DNA of 64,000 nt. It comes from Cladocopium goreaui (taxonomy: Eukaryota > Sar > Dinophyceae > Suessiales > Symbiodiniaceae). Both the position numbers and the translations under genes were made by a program. The stretch covers positions 1,365,438 through 1,429,437 of the forward strand of contig CAMXCT020000890.1 of assembly GCA_947184155.2 (NCBI GenBank), in the 5' to 3' direction. The notes under the pieces were generated by a model. The model ran no database searches, was not told the DNA's origin, and was given only the letters and a program-made list of their open reading frames with translations. Below are positions 46,883 to 59,923 of the stretch, piece after piece. The number at the start of each line of letters is the position of its first letter. Within the stretch, counting starts at the first letter, position 1.

Positions 46883-46945
46883 GCAGCTTGCGGATGAAGG
46901 TCACCTGAAGATCACCTGAAGGTCACCTGGTGCGAATGCTGGTCC

Positions 46946-47085
46946 TGCAATGCTGACTTGCAAAATGCGGCCATTGCTGGGATGATCTACCAGAATCTAC
47001 CAGATCCAGAAGTTGAGGAGAGCGAAGAATCACCTGCGAGCATCTTACGAGAGCAAGACAGAAAAAATGGTGATTCTGCCCGTTC
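46946..47085 (+). CDS. Probable exon, perhaps of the P450 gene
   Basis: The frame reads NADLQNAAIAGMIYQNLPDP and continues with an acidic stretch EVEESEESPASILREQD. Its boundaries are uncertain. Confidence 0.35.
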
Positions 47086-47193
47086 AAAGGAAAAAGCGGG
47101 CCTTTCCGGAAACCATTTGGACTTTGAAGGAAGTTGTAGGAATTTACAGGTCTAGGACGCAGTTGCACTGGACAATTTCCTGATTTTCCTGCC

Positions 47194-47407
47194 AGGTTTG
47201 ACACCGTGCTTCTGAACATGAGACAAAGACATGGTGATGCCTTCCGAATCTATGTGTATCCTGGCAGCATTCGCTCACCGGCCAAACAACGGCCACCTGA
47301 GTGTCCAACCGAGGCCCAGCCTGTTTGGAGAGGTCATCGTGCTGATGGGGCACCCCGGGCAGAACTTGGAGGGCTGCCTGTGTCTCAAAATTGGGTACCC
47401 CCCCCAC
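47194..47407 (+). CDS. Probable P450 N-terminal exon
   Basis: The frame VLLNMRQRHGDAFRIYVYPG resembles the P450 segment in which a tyrosine- or histidine-Gly-Asp pair precedes beta-sheet 1. A second frame further on (PSLFGEVIVLMGHPGQNLEG) is also protein-like, so a short intron or a frameshift may lie near 47270. Same strand as the C-terminal P450 exons. Confidence 0.4.
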
Positions 47408-47822
47408 GGTGAATATTAGCCTCTGGCAATAAATAACATAGCTATGAAAGCTATGGCCCATTTATAGATGATCTATGATGATTATTTTTTTGAACCATTG
47501 TGATTTCCGCGAGCTACGACCAGAGGGTATAGTTATCATCACTTTCAAAATTCAGATGGCCACTTTGGGGTATCACCCAAGTTTTGGACACACCAAAATA
47601 TCATATCAAGTTGGCTATATATTTCACGATACCCCCATTAACATCCCCCCATTCATATCCCACATTTTGATGGTCAAATCATGTAAATCCCCATGAAATC
47701 CCATTAAATCCCCAAAACATGTTCCGTTTTACCTCCATGTGAATATAGCAGTTCATATATCCATTAAAATAGCCATAGATATTCATATCTCAATGGCCAT
47801 CAATGTCCCCATTTGTTTTTAG

Positions 47823-47933
47823 GTCAACCGGGTTTCGCCGTTTCGACGCCAACAACACTTTGTGCCAGGCTGCAGGCGAATCAGTTTGTTTTCACCGAAC
47901 AAGACAAGAACTTGGTTGGAGCCTCAGGGCGCA
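47823..47933 (+). CDS. Probable exon, perhaps of the P450 gene
   Basis: After TTTTTAG the frame QPGFAVSTPTTLCARLQANQ continues to FVFTEQDKNLVGASGRK. A segment of the form ANQFVFTEQD could be the P450 B-helix region. Two other frames are also open, so the frame is not certain. Confidence 0.35.
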
Positions 47934-48487
47934 AGGGGACAGCATGATTTTTATGGCAGCTGGCTGCATCAAAAATGCAAAGTGGTGTTTTGAACCATGC
48001 AAAAAAAGGGGGGAAAAATAGGGGAAGGACAATTTCTGGATCAAATAGGGATTTCACCAACAAAAATGGTGGTATAGTGGTGACCTCACGTCGCGACGGA
48101 ATCCTGGAATGATGCTTAGATATGGTTATAGTCTATAGTAAAGAGAAACTATTAGACTATGGACCCAATGGACGAACTTCAGGATAATTTCTGCAAGTGA
48201 TCTAGAATGTTGGTTCATGTTGGTTGATGTGGAAATGAATGTGGAAGTTCATGTTGCCTGGTGAAGGCCGGTTATTGGGTAATGAGGAAACAACATCTTA
48301 ATCAACACCATTCCATACCATTCCAACATTGGGCAAAGGCAACCAACTAACCATCAAACGGATAGGAAGAACCAACAATATCATCCAACAAAAGAGGTGA
48401 ATATGAACGAAAACATTGAACTCATTGAACCATGAATGAGAACATCACTCTTTTGACATTTTGACACACTTTTCCCATTACAAGAAG

Positions 48488-48613
48488 AGCTCAAACACGA
48501 CGAAACAAGATGCGATGATTCAGGACCAAGCTCTTGGTGGAGTTGTTGGGACAGCTGTGTCTGGCAAGAAGACGATGGGCACAAAGGCACTGTTGCGGGT
48601 CTCTGAATGTTAA
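48488..48613 (+). CDS. Probable exon, perhaps of the P450 gene
   Basis: The frame NTTKQDAMIQDQALGGVVGT continues to GKKTMGTKALLRVSEC and a stop at 48611-48613. It might correspond to the P450 region before the C-helix, but the match is loose. Confidence 0.35.
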   Translation, partial: SSNTTKQDAMIQDQALGGVVGTAVSGKKTMGTKALLRVSEC

Positions 48614-48934
48614 GTTGTTGTTGGTTAATGTTGGTCAATTTTGATTAACTGATGAGATTCGTTGAACATCATTGAACATCTTTTAACATACTGGTAGCAA
48701 GTAGATTTGTCAACAGGCACGATTAAGCACAGTTTGTGACACAACATTGTAAAGACTCCCACTGTCCAAGCAATTAATTGCGTTGCACAGACCGAGCAGT
48801 ACTTGAACAAGTGAGATTGGAAGAATAGTGTGACTACTGTCCAGACAGACCGTTGCAAAAACATCAATGTCAAATAAATTCAGTTGTTGTTGCTTGGGGA
48901 TATTGAATGGATTTGAAAGCTAACTGCAATGCAA

Positions 48935-50395
48935 TGATCAAAACACCAAGCAAACCAAAGACAGCTTTGCAGGGTGCATGTCTGTACATCATTTCTTGTG
49001 ACAATTTGGAGTATTTGCGGTGATGACAAGTCCATAGGGACCATGACTAAGCGGGCAGTTCAGTGCTGACTGCAAAGTAATCAGCACGAGCACTGAGCAA
49101 ACCAAAGACAGCTTTGCAGGTTGCATGTCTGCACATCATTTCTTGTGACAATTTGGAGCATTTGTGGTGATGACAAGTCCATAGGGACCATGACTGAGTG
49201 GGCAGTTCAGTGTGCTGACTGCAAAGTAATCAGCACGAGCACTGAGCAAACCAAAGACAGCGTTGCAGGGTGCATGTCTGCACATCATTTCTTGTGACAA
49301 TTTGGAGTATTTGCGGTGATGACAAGTCCATAGGGACCATGACTGAGCGGGCAGTTCAGTGCTGACTGCAAAGTAATCAGCACGAGCACTGAGCAAACCA
49401 AAGACAGCGTTGCAGGGTGCATGTTTGTCCATCAGTTTTTGTGACAATTTGGAGTATTTGCGGTGATGACAAGTCCATAGGGACCATGACTGAGTGGGCA
49501 GTTCAGTGCTGACTGCAAAGTAATCAGCACGAGCACTGAGCAAACCAAAGACAGCGTTGCAGGGTGCATGTTTGTCCATCATTTTTTGTGACAATTTGGA
49601 GTATTTGCGGTGATGACAAGTCCATAGGGACCATGACTAAGCGGGCAGTTCAGTGCTGACTGCAAAGTAATCAGCACGAGCACTGAGCAAACCAAAGACA
49701 GCGTTGCAGGGTGCATGTCTGCACATCATTTCTTGTGACAATTTGGAGTATTTGCGGTGATGACAAGTCCATAGGGACCATGACTGAGTGGGCAGTTCAG
49801 TGCTGACTGCAAAGTAATCAGCACGAGCACTGAGCAAACCAAAGACAGCTTTGCAGGGTGCATGTCTGCACATCATTTCTTGTGACAATTTGGAGTATTT
49901 GCGGTGATGACAAGTCCATAGTGACCATGACTGAGTGGGCAGTTCAGTGCTGACTGCAAAGTAATCAGCACGAGCACTGAGCAAACCAAAGACAGCGTTG
50001 CAGGGTGCATGTCTGCACATCATTTCTTGTGACAATTTGGAGTATTTGCGGTGATGACAAGTCCATAGGGACCATGACTAAGCGGGCAGTTCAGTGCTGA
50101 CTGCAAAGTAATCAGCACGAGCACTGAGCAAACCAAAGACAGCATTGCAGGGTGCATGTCTGTACATCATTTCTTGTGACAATTTGGAGTATTTGCGGTG
50201 ATGACAAGTCCATAGGGACCATGACTAAGCGGGCAGTTCAGTGCTGACTGCAAAGTAATCAGCACGAGCACTGAGCAAACCAAAGACAGCTTTGCAGGGT
50301 GCATGTCTGCACATCATTTCTTGTGACAATTTGGAGTATTTACGGTGATGACAAGTCCATAGGGGCCACGACTGAGTGGGCAGTTCAGTGCGAGG
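48935..50395. repeat. 147-bp minisatellite, about nine units
   Basis: Unit starts (GACTRAGYGGGCAG) lie at 49045, 49192, 49341, 49488, 49635, 49782, 49929, 50076, 50223 and 50370. The spacing is 147 bases, except for one 149-base unit with a two-base insertion. The units are highly similar. Since 147 is 49 codons, the minus strand has open frames across several units (for example 49136-49594). I see no start context or family that would make it a protein. Confidence 0.95.
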
Positions 50396-50500
50396 CTGCT
50401 TTGCACAGACACAAGCATAGCACATAATTTTTAGCAACATAAGCATCCAGTTGATTCTGCATGGCTTGTAGATTGTCATCTGGCGGGGCAGAGTGGGCAG

Positions 50501-50591
50501 GAGCGCAAAAGCACTGAGTCCGGAAAGATCTTCGATAAGGCTTCTGCGGACTTCTTCGCCAACAAGAAAGCGCCGGTGCCTCAAAAGATGA
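50501..50591 (+). CDS. Probable exon, perhaps of the P450 gene
   Basis: After GTGGGCAG the frame ERKSTESGKIFDKASADFFA continues to NKKAPVPQKMN. It is clearly protein-like and directly follows the minisatellite. Confidence 0.5.
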
Positions 50592-50726
50592 ATGTTAATA
50601 TCCGTTGTTATGTCTATAATATATTGTTCGTATTGGAGTATATTTAATATCCAATGATGTCTATAATATATCTGTTCATATCCCATCTGGGGCTCCAAAT
50701 GAAAATTACCCCCCCACTTGCCACAG

Positions 50727-50797
50727 TCAACGTTTTGAAGGTAGAACTCAAGAATGGGGTCTGGAGTCTGGAAGATGATTTTCCGAACTTAAACATG
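50727..50797 (+). CDS. Probable exon, perhaps of the P450 gene
   Basis: After GCCACAG the frame VNVLKVELKNGVWSLEDDFP is open. The donor is not resolved. Confidence 0.45.
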
Positions 50798-51095
50798 GCC
50801 ATGAATATTGGTTCAATATTCAATTAAGGGGGTCTATGGAAGCTAAACGTGTGGAGTTTAGTAATGATTTGACCTCCAGCCGAATGTTGGCTCCAAGTCA
50901 TTTCTGAAATTGGATTGCTGACACATGACATATAATATAGATACACACACACATATATATATATATACCACATATGATATATACCACATATGATATATAC
51001 CACACAATTATATACACATAAATTGGATCCGTTGGTACCACCGGTTTTTTTTGGGCCATAGACTGCGAGGCTGAATTGAGTCTGTGAGACTTTCT

Positions 51096-51237
51096 AAGGC
51101 TCGCTCGGGCAACGCAAATCTTTGTTGACTCAGCGGAGGAAGCGAATCCATTGCGTCACGAATCCATGCAGCTTTTCTTTGGAGTCAGAAGTCAGAACAT
51201 GCGCTCTCCATCATTTCAACCAGAGGAATTAGAGCAA
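51096..51237 (+). CDS. Probable exon, perhaps of the P450 gene
   Basis: The frame ARATQIFVDSAEEANPLRHE continues to SPSFQPEELEQ and ends at CAAG|GTCATG. Strongly protein-like. Confidence 0.5.
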
Positions 51238-51297
51238 GGTCATGATGAATCATATGTGTAACTTTCATCCTTTGTGCATGAATTACTGAGTGTATCA

Positions 51298-51430
51298 TGA
51301 TTCAATTGGCCTTCCGGAGCCAGGACTTTTGCGATCAAATGGAGCAAGAGCTGAAGCCACTTCCTGAGAGAATCTGGTACGGATTGGTACTGAAGCGCAT
51401 TGGTGATCCCACATCGTTTCCCGTTCGTAA
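51298..51430 (+). CDS. Probable exon, perhaps of the P450 gene
   Basis: The frame MIQLAFRSQDFCDQMEQELK continues to PLPERIWYGLVLKRIGDP. A segment of the form QELKPLPERIW could precede the P450 F-G region. Family placement is inferred from position. Confidence 0.5.
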
Positions 51431-51475
51431 ATGCAAAAAGGCTTTTGGTTGCCTTTGAACTTGCTTCTGTAGGCC

Positions 51476-51682
51476 AGAAGAAAATGTCTTTGAGAAGCTC
51501 TGGACCTATGTCGAGCAGAGCTCAGCAGAGCTTACAGCGCCACACCGCAGTTTTTCCATGTCCGGTGTCTTGGCAGTGCGTCAATTTGTGCAACAGCAAG
51601 GTCCAGACCAATGCTGACATGTTGTACGGGAACGGCGAAAACGCCGAGCCCTCATGGACAGCCCAACTGAATCAAGGTGTGG
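51476..51682 (+). CDS. Probable exon(s), perhaps of the P450 gene
   Basis: After CTTCTGTAG the frame PEENVFEKLWTYVEQSSAEL runs to a stop near 51617. A second frame, TNADMLYGNGENAEPSWTAQ, takes over to AATCAAG|GTGTGG. Either a short intron or a frameshift lies between them. Confidence 0.45.
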
Positions 51683-51872
51683 GTTTTTGACTCTCCAAGA
51701 AGAGAGATATAAAAATCAGAAATCCATACAAATCCGCCATGAATGAGTGGAGAATCCTGATCGCAATGATGTCATGATGTTACATACAGTGTATGTATGT
51801 TTGTAATATATATATATACATGCATATTTCATTGTGTGTACATATGTCAATAGACTGATGTCGTTTTTTTAA

Positions 51873-51976
51873 GCTATGTGTGAAGCCTGAGGCTGGCAGC
51901 ATCGTGTGCAATACCATTGACAGCATCAACAAGGCGGACATTTGCATCCAAACTCTAGCCCTCTACAGCCCGCGTT
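51873..51976 (+). CDS. Probable exon, perhaps of the P450 gene
   Basis: After TTTTTTAAG the frame LCVKPEAGSIVCNTIDSINK continues to ADICIQTLALYSPRSW. Strongly protein-like and surrounded by AT microsatellite. Confidence 0.5.
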
Positions 51977-51999
51977 CTTGGATTAAATACATGAATAAT

Positions 52000-52600
52000 A
52001 CATATATATAGAGTTATACAGTTATACAAAATGCATACATTGTATTGTACATGATGTATATACACCTTGTTTTCACTATCTTTGCATTGTCTATATACGT
52101 TATCTATCTATATATATATACATTATGCATACATGATCTATATGCGTTATAGATACATTATATTTTCATTAAATACTCTATATAAGTTATATATATATAT
52201 ATTATGTACGTACTTTGCATGGCATCATTCATTGTATATAATTAAAGTACATATACACAGGTACTATATATATATGTGCATACACATTTTATAAATATAA
52301 CATATAAAGTCTTTGTACATCATATATACACGTTATTTACACACAATATTTATATATACATTGTATATACAGCTTACATACATTGTATATACATTATATC
52401 TACAGTAAGTATACAGTATATATACACATCAAATATCATCAATACACACTATGTATACATTTTTTTTAAACATATGATGTATACATTAAATATACCGTGC
52501 ATCTACAGTAGGTGTACATTATGGATACTATGTATACAATGGATAAATACATATACATAAAGAACATGTACATACAGATTATACATACATTATAAATATA

Positions 52601-52639
<39 letters not shown>

Positions 52640-52940
52640 GATGTATACACTATATATACATTCTATACACATGACATTAGATAAAATATACCTTGTATCT
52701 ACATTATGTTTACATTATGCCAATACATTATATATATACAGTGAATAAACACGTGTATCCCTATATGTATATATATACATATATTTATAAGACACACATA
52801 TATATATATATATATACATTATACATACATTATATATACGTATATATAATATACACATTAAGTACAGCAGACATTATACCTATATTTTATACACATAATG
52901 TATCTTTATCCATAAAAGGTAAACATTATATGCATATGAT
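52000..52940. repeat. AT-rich ATACAT/TATATA microsatellite intron
   Basis: About 0.9 kb of imperfect TATATA and TACATT units with no coding signal. Confidence 0.8.
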
Positions 52941-52975
52941 TGACACATACATCTCCGTACATCTTACGGATGTAC

Positions 52976-53045
52976 GATGTCGACCGGAGCTCTCACTGCC
53001 CGAAGAAAACCGGGGCAGCTTCGCAGGAGGGCTTGTTTTCCTCGC
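52976..53045 (+). CDS. Probable exon, perhaps of the P450 gene
   Basis: The frame PELSLPEENRGSFAGGLVFL ends at CTCGCAA|GTACGT. Confidence 0.45.
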
Positions 53046-53409
53046 AAGTACGTCAAGCTGGTGAAGATTTGAGAAAGGTGTTGAATGAAAGATATGAGGC
53101 CCGAGGATTTTTGGGTTTTGGGATGGTTTGAAATGAAAAATTGCGGAGACCACAGATGGGATCATATTTGGGACAAGCACTATCCATTTTTTGAACACCC
53201 AGTTTAGACGCATGCCAGAAACTGTGTTGCAACGCTGTTCTCGAGGGCTTTAAGCATGGCTTGTGGCCTTTGCTGGACACTCACCCAGATAGATATGCAG
53301 TGCTTTCAGTGTGCAGCTTTGGCCCACTGTGCAGGACAGGAAAAACAATCCTGATACTTGGATGCAATAGCGTGGCCAAAACCATGGTTTTATGATACGC
53401 AGGTCGATG

Positions 53410-53775
53410 TCAATGCGATGCATGGGAACACAATTTCGTCTACATCTTTGGAACTTCAACATGGCGTCTCCACAAAGCTGTCCAACCTCTGATTCCAAGG
53501 AGAAGTATGTTGGTGAGGACTCCTTGTTTGAGGAGTTCTTCCTGCTTTCAAAAGGTAAGGGACTGAAAGAACAGTCAGATGAAAACGTCAACGTCAGCAG
53601 ATGTGATCACGTCAGCTTGAGCTACAACTATCAGCTTATAATTTTTCTTACAGCCACTTGCATGATGCAAGGCGAGGCAGATGACGAGATGCTTCAAGGC
53701 CCGTTGGTCATGGGAGCTGCTTTGGTTCCCATTCCTTTGATGCCAGAATCGGTTTTCCTCAAAGCAAGCCAGTAA
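53410..53775 (+). CDS. Two probable exons, perhaps of the P450 gene
   Basis: The first exon ends SDSKEKYVGEDSLFEEFFLL before AAAAG|GTAAGG at about 53555. The second follows TTCTTACAG at 53652 and reads ATCMMQGEADDEMLQGPLVM to KASQ. Both are protein-like; roles are not identified. Confidence 0.45.
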   Translation, partial: SMRCMGTQFRLHLWNFNMASPQSCPTSDSKEKYVGEDSLFEEFFLLSKGKGLKEQSDENVNVSRCDHVSLSYNYQLIIFLTATCMMQGEADDEMLQGPLVMGAALVPIPLMPESVFLKASQ

Positions 53776-54495
53776 TTGTGGGAAGCCTATCCAATTCTCA
53801 TGGGTTAAAATCCCTATATTTTGGATGGTTCCACTCCCATTCCATACTGGTGCTCAGGAACGGGAATGGGGAAATCATTCATAATGACCATGAACAATGA
53901 TCCAACTTCCTCATTCCCAGGCCTTAAGCACCGATCATGGGCCCAGGCCTGCAGCAATTCATGCTGACCCTGCAGCTGGCAGCCAATGGAAACCAGCTGG
54001 TGCGCTGACCAATAGCGCCAAAAAAATGTGGATTTTTCAATCAGTTGATGATTGGGGATTTAACCATCAAAAATGGGGATTTAACCATCAAAATCAGTCC
54101 AAATGGGGATTTAACCATCAAAAATGCTGATTTAATATGATTTAATCAGGAATAACTAGGGACTCAATGATGAAAACACTGGTATTCAAGCATGAACAAA
54201 TAAGGTTTTATATAAGCAGTGAAGATTGGACATCGGTGTGTTGGAGGATGAAGCAGAGCACCATTCTATGGCTTCTGACTGGATCGTGACCCACAATATC
54301 CTAGTCCTAGGGGGTTGTAACCCAGTGATACTAGTGTTGTACTATGCTAGCCTTACCTGCGAAAGTGTTCAATGTGGGTAGACCCAAGAAGCAATGTATC
54401 AATCCCTAATTCTACTAACTGGGGGCTTCAAATTCTGCAGAAAAATCATAAACACTTCCCCAGAAACCCATGGGTTTTTCACCTGAAAATAGCAG

Positions 54496-57400
54496 AGGAA
54501 CGGGCCGCACTGAGGTGACCATCCGCTGGCTGATGTCCCATGTCTATGGAGATCCCAAAATCCTGGAGGGCGTCAGAGCTGAAGTGGCTGAACTGCTGCA
54601 GCGGAAGGCGCGAGGAAACGAGACTTGGGCTGAGGGTATACTCACCCATATATATATATATTTAAAACCATTATTATGATTCTTATCATCATTCTTCTTA
54701 TCATTATTATTATTGTTATTACTATTAGTATTGTCATTATTATCCCTATTATTGTTATTATTATTGTTATTATTATTACTTTTGTTATTGTGATGATGAT
54801 GATGATGATGATGCTGATGCTGATTATTATTATGAATATATATACATATATATATTCATTTTAATAGGGTCAGGATGATACAAAATGACATTTACGGATA
54901 GCCTATTTTCAGACAAACCCATGTGAACATAGTCCCTAATACCTTTATTGATCTGCCCAATTGAATGTAAAGTTGCAACAACATTTGATTGGGAATGGGA
55001 ACCCTCTACGCTGCAACGCTGGGGCAAAGCCCAGGTATATATGTACACAAGTATATATATCTATATATATATACACATATGGACATGAAACGGCATTGAA
55101 AATTGATGTTTTTCAAAAATGGAGACCCAACAAGGCACCCAAATTGTTTTATTTTTTAGTAAACCCATGCATGGTTTTAGGGGTCCCCAAGTCTAGGAAA
55201 CACCCAAATAATGATGTCGAACTACCAAGAAACTTGCAGGCCGGGACAATTTACCCACCAGTTGAGATGGGGGTTTTAATTAGCAACAATCAAGCTTTAT
55301 CCACCCGTTGAACGTGCGTTTCACCGACCAAATTTGGGGATTTCAACAGCAAACTTCTGGCGACGGCGACGCAAGGCTTGTGGTATTCGCGATTTGAAGT
55401 TGGCTGACCTGCTGAGTCTGAACTTGTTGATTCCTCAGTTGGCGGAACCAACTGCAACGGAACAAGTCAGGAACCAGTCAGGATCCATGGTTAATGACCA
55501 TTTTAGTATATCCCAGTCATGTATATATATATGTATACATATATATATAGGCTTATACCTGAGAAGACTGCGGAGTGCTCTGAAATGGTTGGGGTTTCTG
55601 TTTCACAGTCTTTATTGGTCCGTTGTCCGACACATCGTCAAGGACTAACGCCTGCATCACCGAAGCGGTTCGACTACACAGACACTTGGCATCACATGGC
55701 CTGCAAGGAGTGCTGTCTACCTCTGGTATCATCAAACATGGCTGGAAAATCTTTCAGAAGTGGAGTTTTAATGGGGGAATGATCTTTTTGGATGATGATT
55801 CTGGACTGGAGTAAAAGGTTAATAGGCCATAGGTGGGCCAGAAGCCATAGCGCAGTGATTCTTAGCCAACTTTCAGCACTGATCAACTGTGCCTCAGGTG
55901 ACATTCCATCGAAGCTGACCCTGAGATCCGTGCGGTGCTCGTGACGCATCCCTTTAACTGCAGGGCATTTCGATGCCGAGACGACTGAGGCAGAGATTCC
56001 AATGGAATTTGGTGGCTACAAGATTCCTAAAGGGGCCTTTTCCTCAGGTCGAAACCAATGGGGCATTGCCGAACCGCCGGGCGGTTACCGCCCTGGTGCC
56101 TCACCTGAGGCCACCATTTTCTTGTATGCGGATGCAGTGCATAAGGAGACGATCGGGGACAGATTGAGACATTCGAAATAGAAAAAAGCATCCCCTGTTG
56201 GAGTAATTATTACTATATTATTATCCCAACAGTATATTATCCCTATATCCAACATTATCCCAACATTATATATTAACCCGGATCCATGTATCACTATATT
56301 ATTACAGTCCATGAAAGGTAGGTTACCCAGGTTGGTTGGGAAGGGCACCTTGATGCCTTTTGGCTCAGTTGGTCCACCCTCCACCCCTTGACGACCTTGA
56401 TTGCAGATGAGCCTCTGTGTTACCACCATCTGGACGACGATAGACTTTGTGCCTGATAGAACGGAGAAAAAAGACTATGACGAAGGGATACCAAGGGGCT
56501 CTGTGTGTGGCATCTCTTTCTCTAGAAAAAGCAACCGCATTCTTTTGGGGTTGATGATATGCCTCTTAAAATTCTCAGATGGACACCCACAAATTGGCTA
56601 TAAATAGGAAAAAGGATTCCCACACTTTGTATGTTCCAGATCAAACTATGTGCTTTCAAGATGACCTGATCGATGTTGACCAATGCTGAAGAATGAAGAT
56701 CTTCCGCGCACAGGACGAGAAATACTTTCCGGATGCCGCTGCGTTCTGCCCTCACCGCTACACCGATGAGGAGGCCACAACCAGAACTGAGCAACTGAGC
56801 GTCAAGCCAGTGGGGAATTAGTTATGACTTGGTTTATGACTTGGGTTTACCACAGTCGCTATTCAAAAACCACCTTTTTTGTGGGTTGTGACCTTCTCGT
56901 TGTGTTGAACACCTCCATCTCGGTGATCCTTAGATCCTGGCACGTGCACATGTTTGAAGGCCAAGGTTTCCGATGTTCGAAAAATCATCGACTCTTGACC
57001 ATCCCATTATACCACTATACCCGCATTTTGTTGGTGATGATATCTTTCTATCCCATTCTACCATCATTGAGTGGTTAAATCCCAATTTTTGTGTGTTTCA
57101 GTCCCATTTTTTGATGGTATCACTACTTTCTGCTGGTGATATTGGTATCATTGATCCCATAGTCAAATGCCATTCACTCCCATGAAAATTCATGAACACC
57201 CATCAACAAATCCAAATGAACTCCGTTAAACTCAGTCATCCAATTCAATCCCATGAAAAATCCCCCTTCAAATCCCAGCCACCCTTAAATCCCATTGAAA
57301 TCCCATTGAAATCACCCTGAAATCACTTTATTTCATCACCATGAAATCCCATGAAATCCCATGAAATCACATGAAATCCCCATGAAATCCCCATGAAATC

Positions 57401-59923
57401 ACATCAAAACCCAGCAAATCCCAATCTCCAAACTCAACCGCCAGGTTTTCACCCAGAAGGCCCGAGACCGAGAGGTGGTGACCTTTGGACACGGCCGAAA
57501 GCGCTGCACGGGCGAGCTGCCGGGACGCCCACGGGGAAGTTCGTTGATGCGGCAAAAATGGTGGAATGATGGTGGAAGAATGGTGATTTTAATGGTATTC
57601 CACCATATTACACCATTATTACACCATTATTCAAAATGACATCACTGAAGATTTTAATGGTATTTCTAGGACTTATACCATTTTCAACCATTTTCTATTT
57701 TGTAATAATGGTGTAATAATGGTGATAGAATGACATCTAATGGAGTATTTTGATGTATTTCGATGACTCATGCCATTTTATTTTTAAACATTGACATAAT
57801 AGCAGCATTGCAGCATGGAAATGATGAATATTCAGTACAATAATTAAATTATACCGTGTTATATTTCCATTAATATAATATTATACCATTAATGATACAT
57901 ATCCCCATTACAGCCGTATTTTTTCAATGTTATGAACCACGCGATGTGGTAAACCCAATCATGAACCGTCAAAGATGGTGGTACAATGGAAATATAATGG
58001 TGATAATATATATATATAATGGATTATAATGGAATATTCATGGTATATCATGGTATATTGATGGGTTTACCCTCTGGTAAACGAACAGCTTGCGAAGTGG
58101 ACAACCACATTTAACTAAACCATCTGCATTCCGTAGCTATGTGTTATTACAGAACAGTATGCATATATATATATATATCTATACGTGCATGTGTGTGTAT
58201 ATGTAGATAGAGATGGACGGATACACGTATACACGTATATACGTACATACATACATACATGCATGCATACATACATACATCCATACATACATAAATACAT
58301 ACATACATACATCCATACATACATACATACATGCATGCATACATACATACATACATCCATACATACATAAATACATACACACATACATCCATCCATACAT
58401 ACATCCATCCATACATAAATACATACATACATACATACATACATACATACATACATACATACATACATACATACATACATACATACATACACACACACAC
58501 AGACATACATACGTACGTACGTACGTACGTACGTACGTACGTACCTACATCCATCCATCCATCCATCCATCCATCCATCCATCCATCCATACATACATAC
58601 ATACATACATCCATATATGTCTATATATGTCTATATATGTATATGGCTCACCCCCGAAATGGTCATTTACAAATCCCACTTAGCAACTGATGGGTGTGTC
58701 TGAAAATATGATGTATTCAGCAATTTAACTGGGAGAAATATGACGAATCAATGGATTCAGACATACCCTAGTTTCAGACAAACCTGTATAATATATATAT
58801 ATATATACACATATATATATGCATACAATGGTCTACTTACATATCTATCTTATATCTACACAGATATTTCCCAAATGCCTATATCATCGTCTATGTGCTA
58901 CAATGTGATAAGCTGCACATTCCCCTTTCCGTCTGTCAGCAGTGAGGCACGCACGGTCGCAGATCTCGGCTTTGTTGGCATCCTTTGTGATGCGTATCTT
59001 GACAGATGGGCTGACGGCATTAGATGAGCCATTAAAAATACCCTGGTTGATTGGTTACTATAAGGACTTATACTACCTAATTTACTGGGGATTATGATAA
59101 CTCATAGCAAAACCAATCAACCATCTATATCCAATTCACATTGGTTTGTAATTAAGCCATTTCTTGCTGATTAAAAGCCAACTTTTTTTTCCGGCTTGTA
59201 TTCTCATAGCCACAAGCGGGGACAACTTGTCATCTTACCTCTTTTATCTACCCAATTTACCCACCAAATGTATCAAGGATGTTGGGAAGAAATCGTTAGA
59301 TTAGCGTTAGATGATCCCCCTGATATTTCCAGGATATTCCCATGGAATTCCACCATTCTTGTTGGTTAAAACCGTTCAACCCCAGCATTTTTTGGGGCTT
59401 CGGAAGCTGAGGCTTTGACATGGACCTTGTCACCAATGAGGAGGGCAATCAGATCCCAGAGGCCTGGATTGTTTGAAGAGATCAAAATCTTCCAGGCCTG
59501 GTTTCCTATGAAATTCTATCTGTTTAAGGGTATTTATAGACACATAAAATATGCCTGGTTTACCAATGGAATTGATGGAACATTTGGTTGGTAGAAACCG
59601 ATGGTTTCCGATGAAATGGTATAGGTAGTAGTAAAAAACAATGGCATGACTTACTGATTTGGTCAGAGCACCCTACTTTGACCATTTGTGCGACGCCTGG
59701 CAGTGGTAACACCTCCCAAATCGAGTAGAATACCCACATCATATTAGTATATCGATGTGATATAATCTGATGTCCATATATATATATATGTATGTATGTA
59801 TATATATATATAAATATCTCCAAGAGACTATTCCTCAGTGGGCCCCGCGTGAGGACCACGATGGCCCTTTCGTTTTCGACACGGCCAATAGCCTGAAGTT
59901 GGTGAATTTGCGGCCGAGAGCAG
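54496..59923 (+). CDS. Cytochrome P450, C-terminal half, multi-exon
   Basis: P450s are haem-thiolate monooxygenases. The exon at 54496-54635 (GRTEVTIRWLMSHVYGDPKI, then VRAEVAELL) fits helices I-J and ends at GTATAC. The exon around 55600-55680 holds ITEAVRLH, the K-helix ExxR (codons 55662-55673). The exon from 55964 gives MEFGGYKIPKG, the strand after helix K. The exon from 56714 (DEKYFPDAAAFCPHRY) fits the PERF region. The exon from about 57445 carries TFGHGRKRCTGE, the haem-binding loop, with the ligand Cys codon at 57505-57507. The exon at 58940-59022 (VADLGFVGILCDAYLDRW) fits helix L. The exon at 59839-59923 (SLKLVNLRPRA) fits the last beta strands and ends at GTTGGG. The order is correct for one gene. 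Substrate and subfamily are unknown, and exons between these are incompletely resolved. The N-terminal half probably lies at about 46.8-53.8 kb. Confidence 0.85.
54660..54850. repeat. ATT/GAT trinucleotide microsatellite
   Basis: ATT runs followed by seven GAT units and further ATT, inside a P450 intron. Confidence 0.95.
57585..58080. repeat. Intron with repeated ATGGTG/CACCATT motifs
   Basis: Many short direct and inverted copies of AATGGTG and CACCATT, able to form long-range pairing. No coding signal. Confidence 0.4.
58150..58640. repeat. CATA/CATC/ACGT microsatellite
   Basis: Same tetramer vocabulary as the array at 44.1-44.9 kb, here inside a P450 intron. Confidence 0.95.

Noticed and set aside
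56355..56370. Relic of the dinoflagellate spliced leader (CCTTTTGGCTCAG)
   Set aside because: Only a short partial match, at no exon start that I can support.
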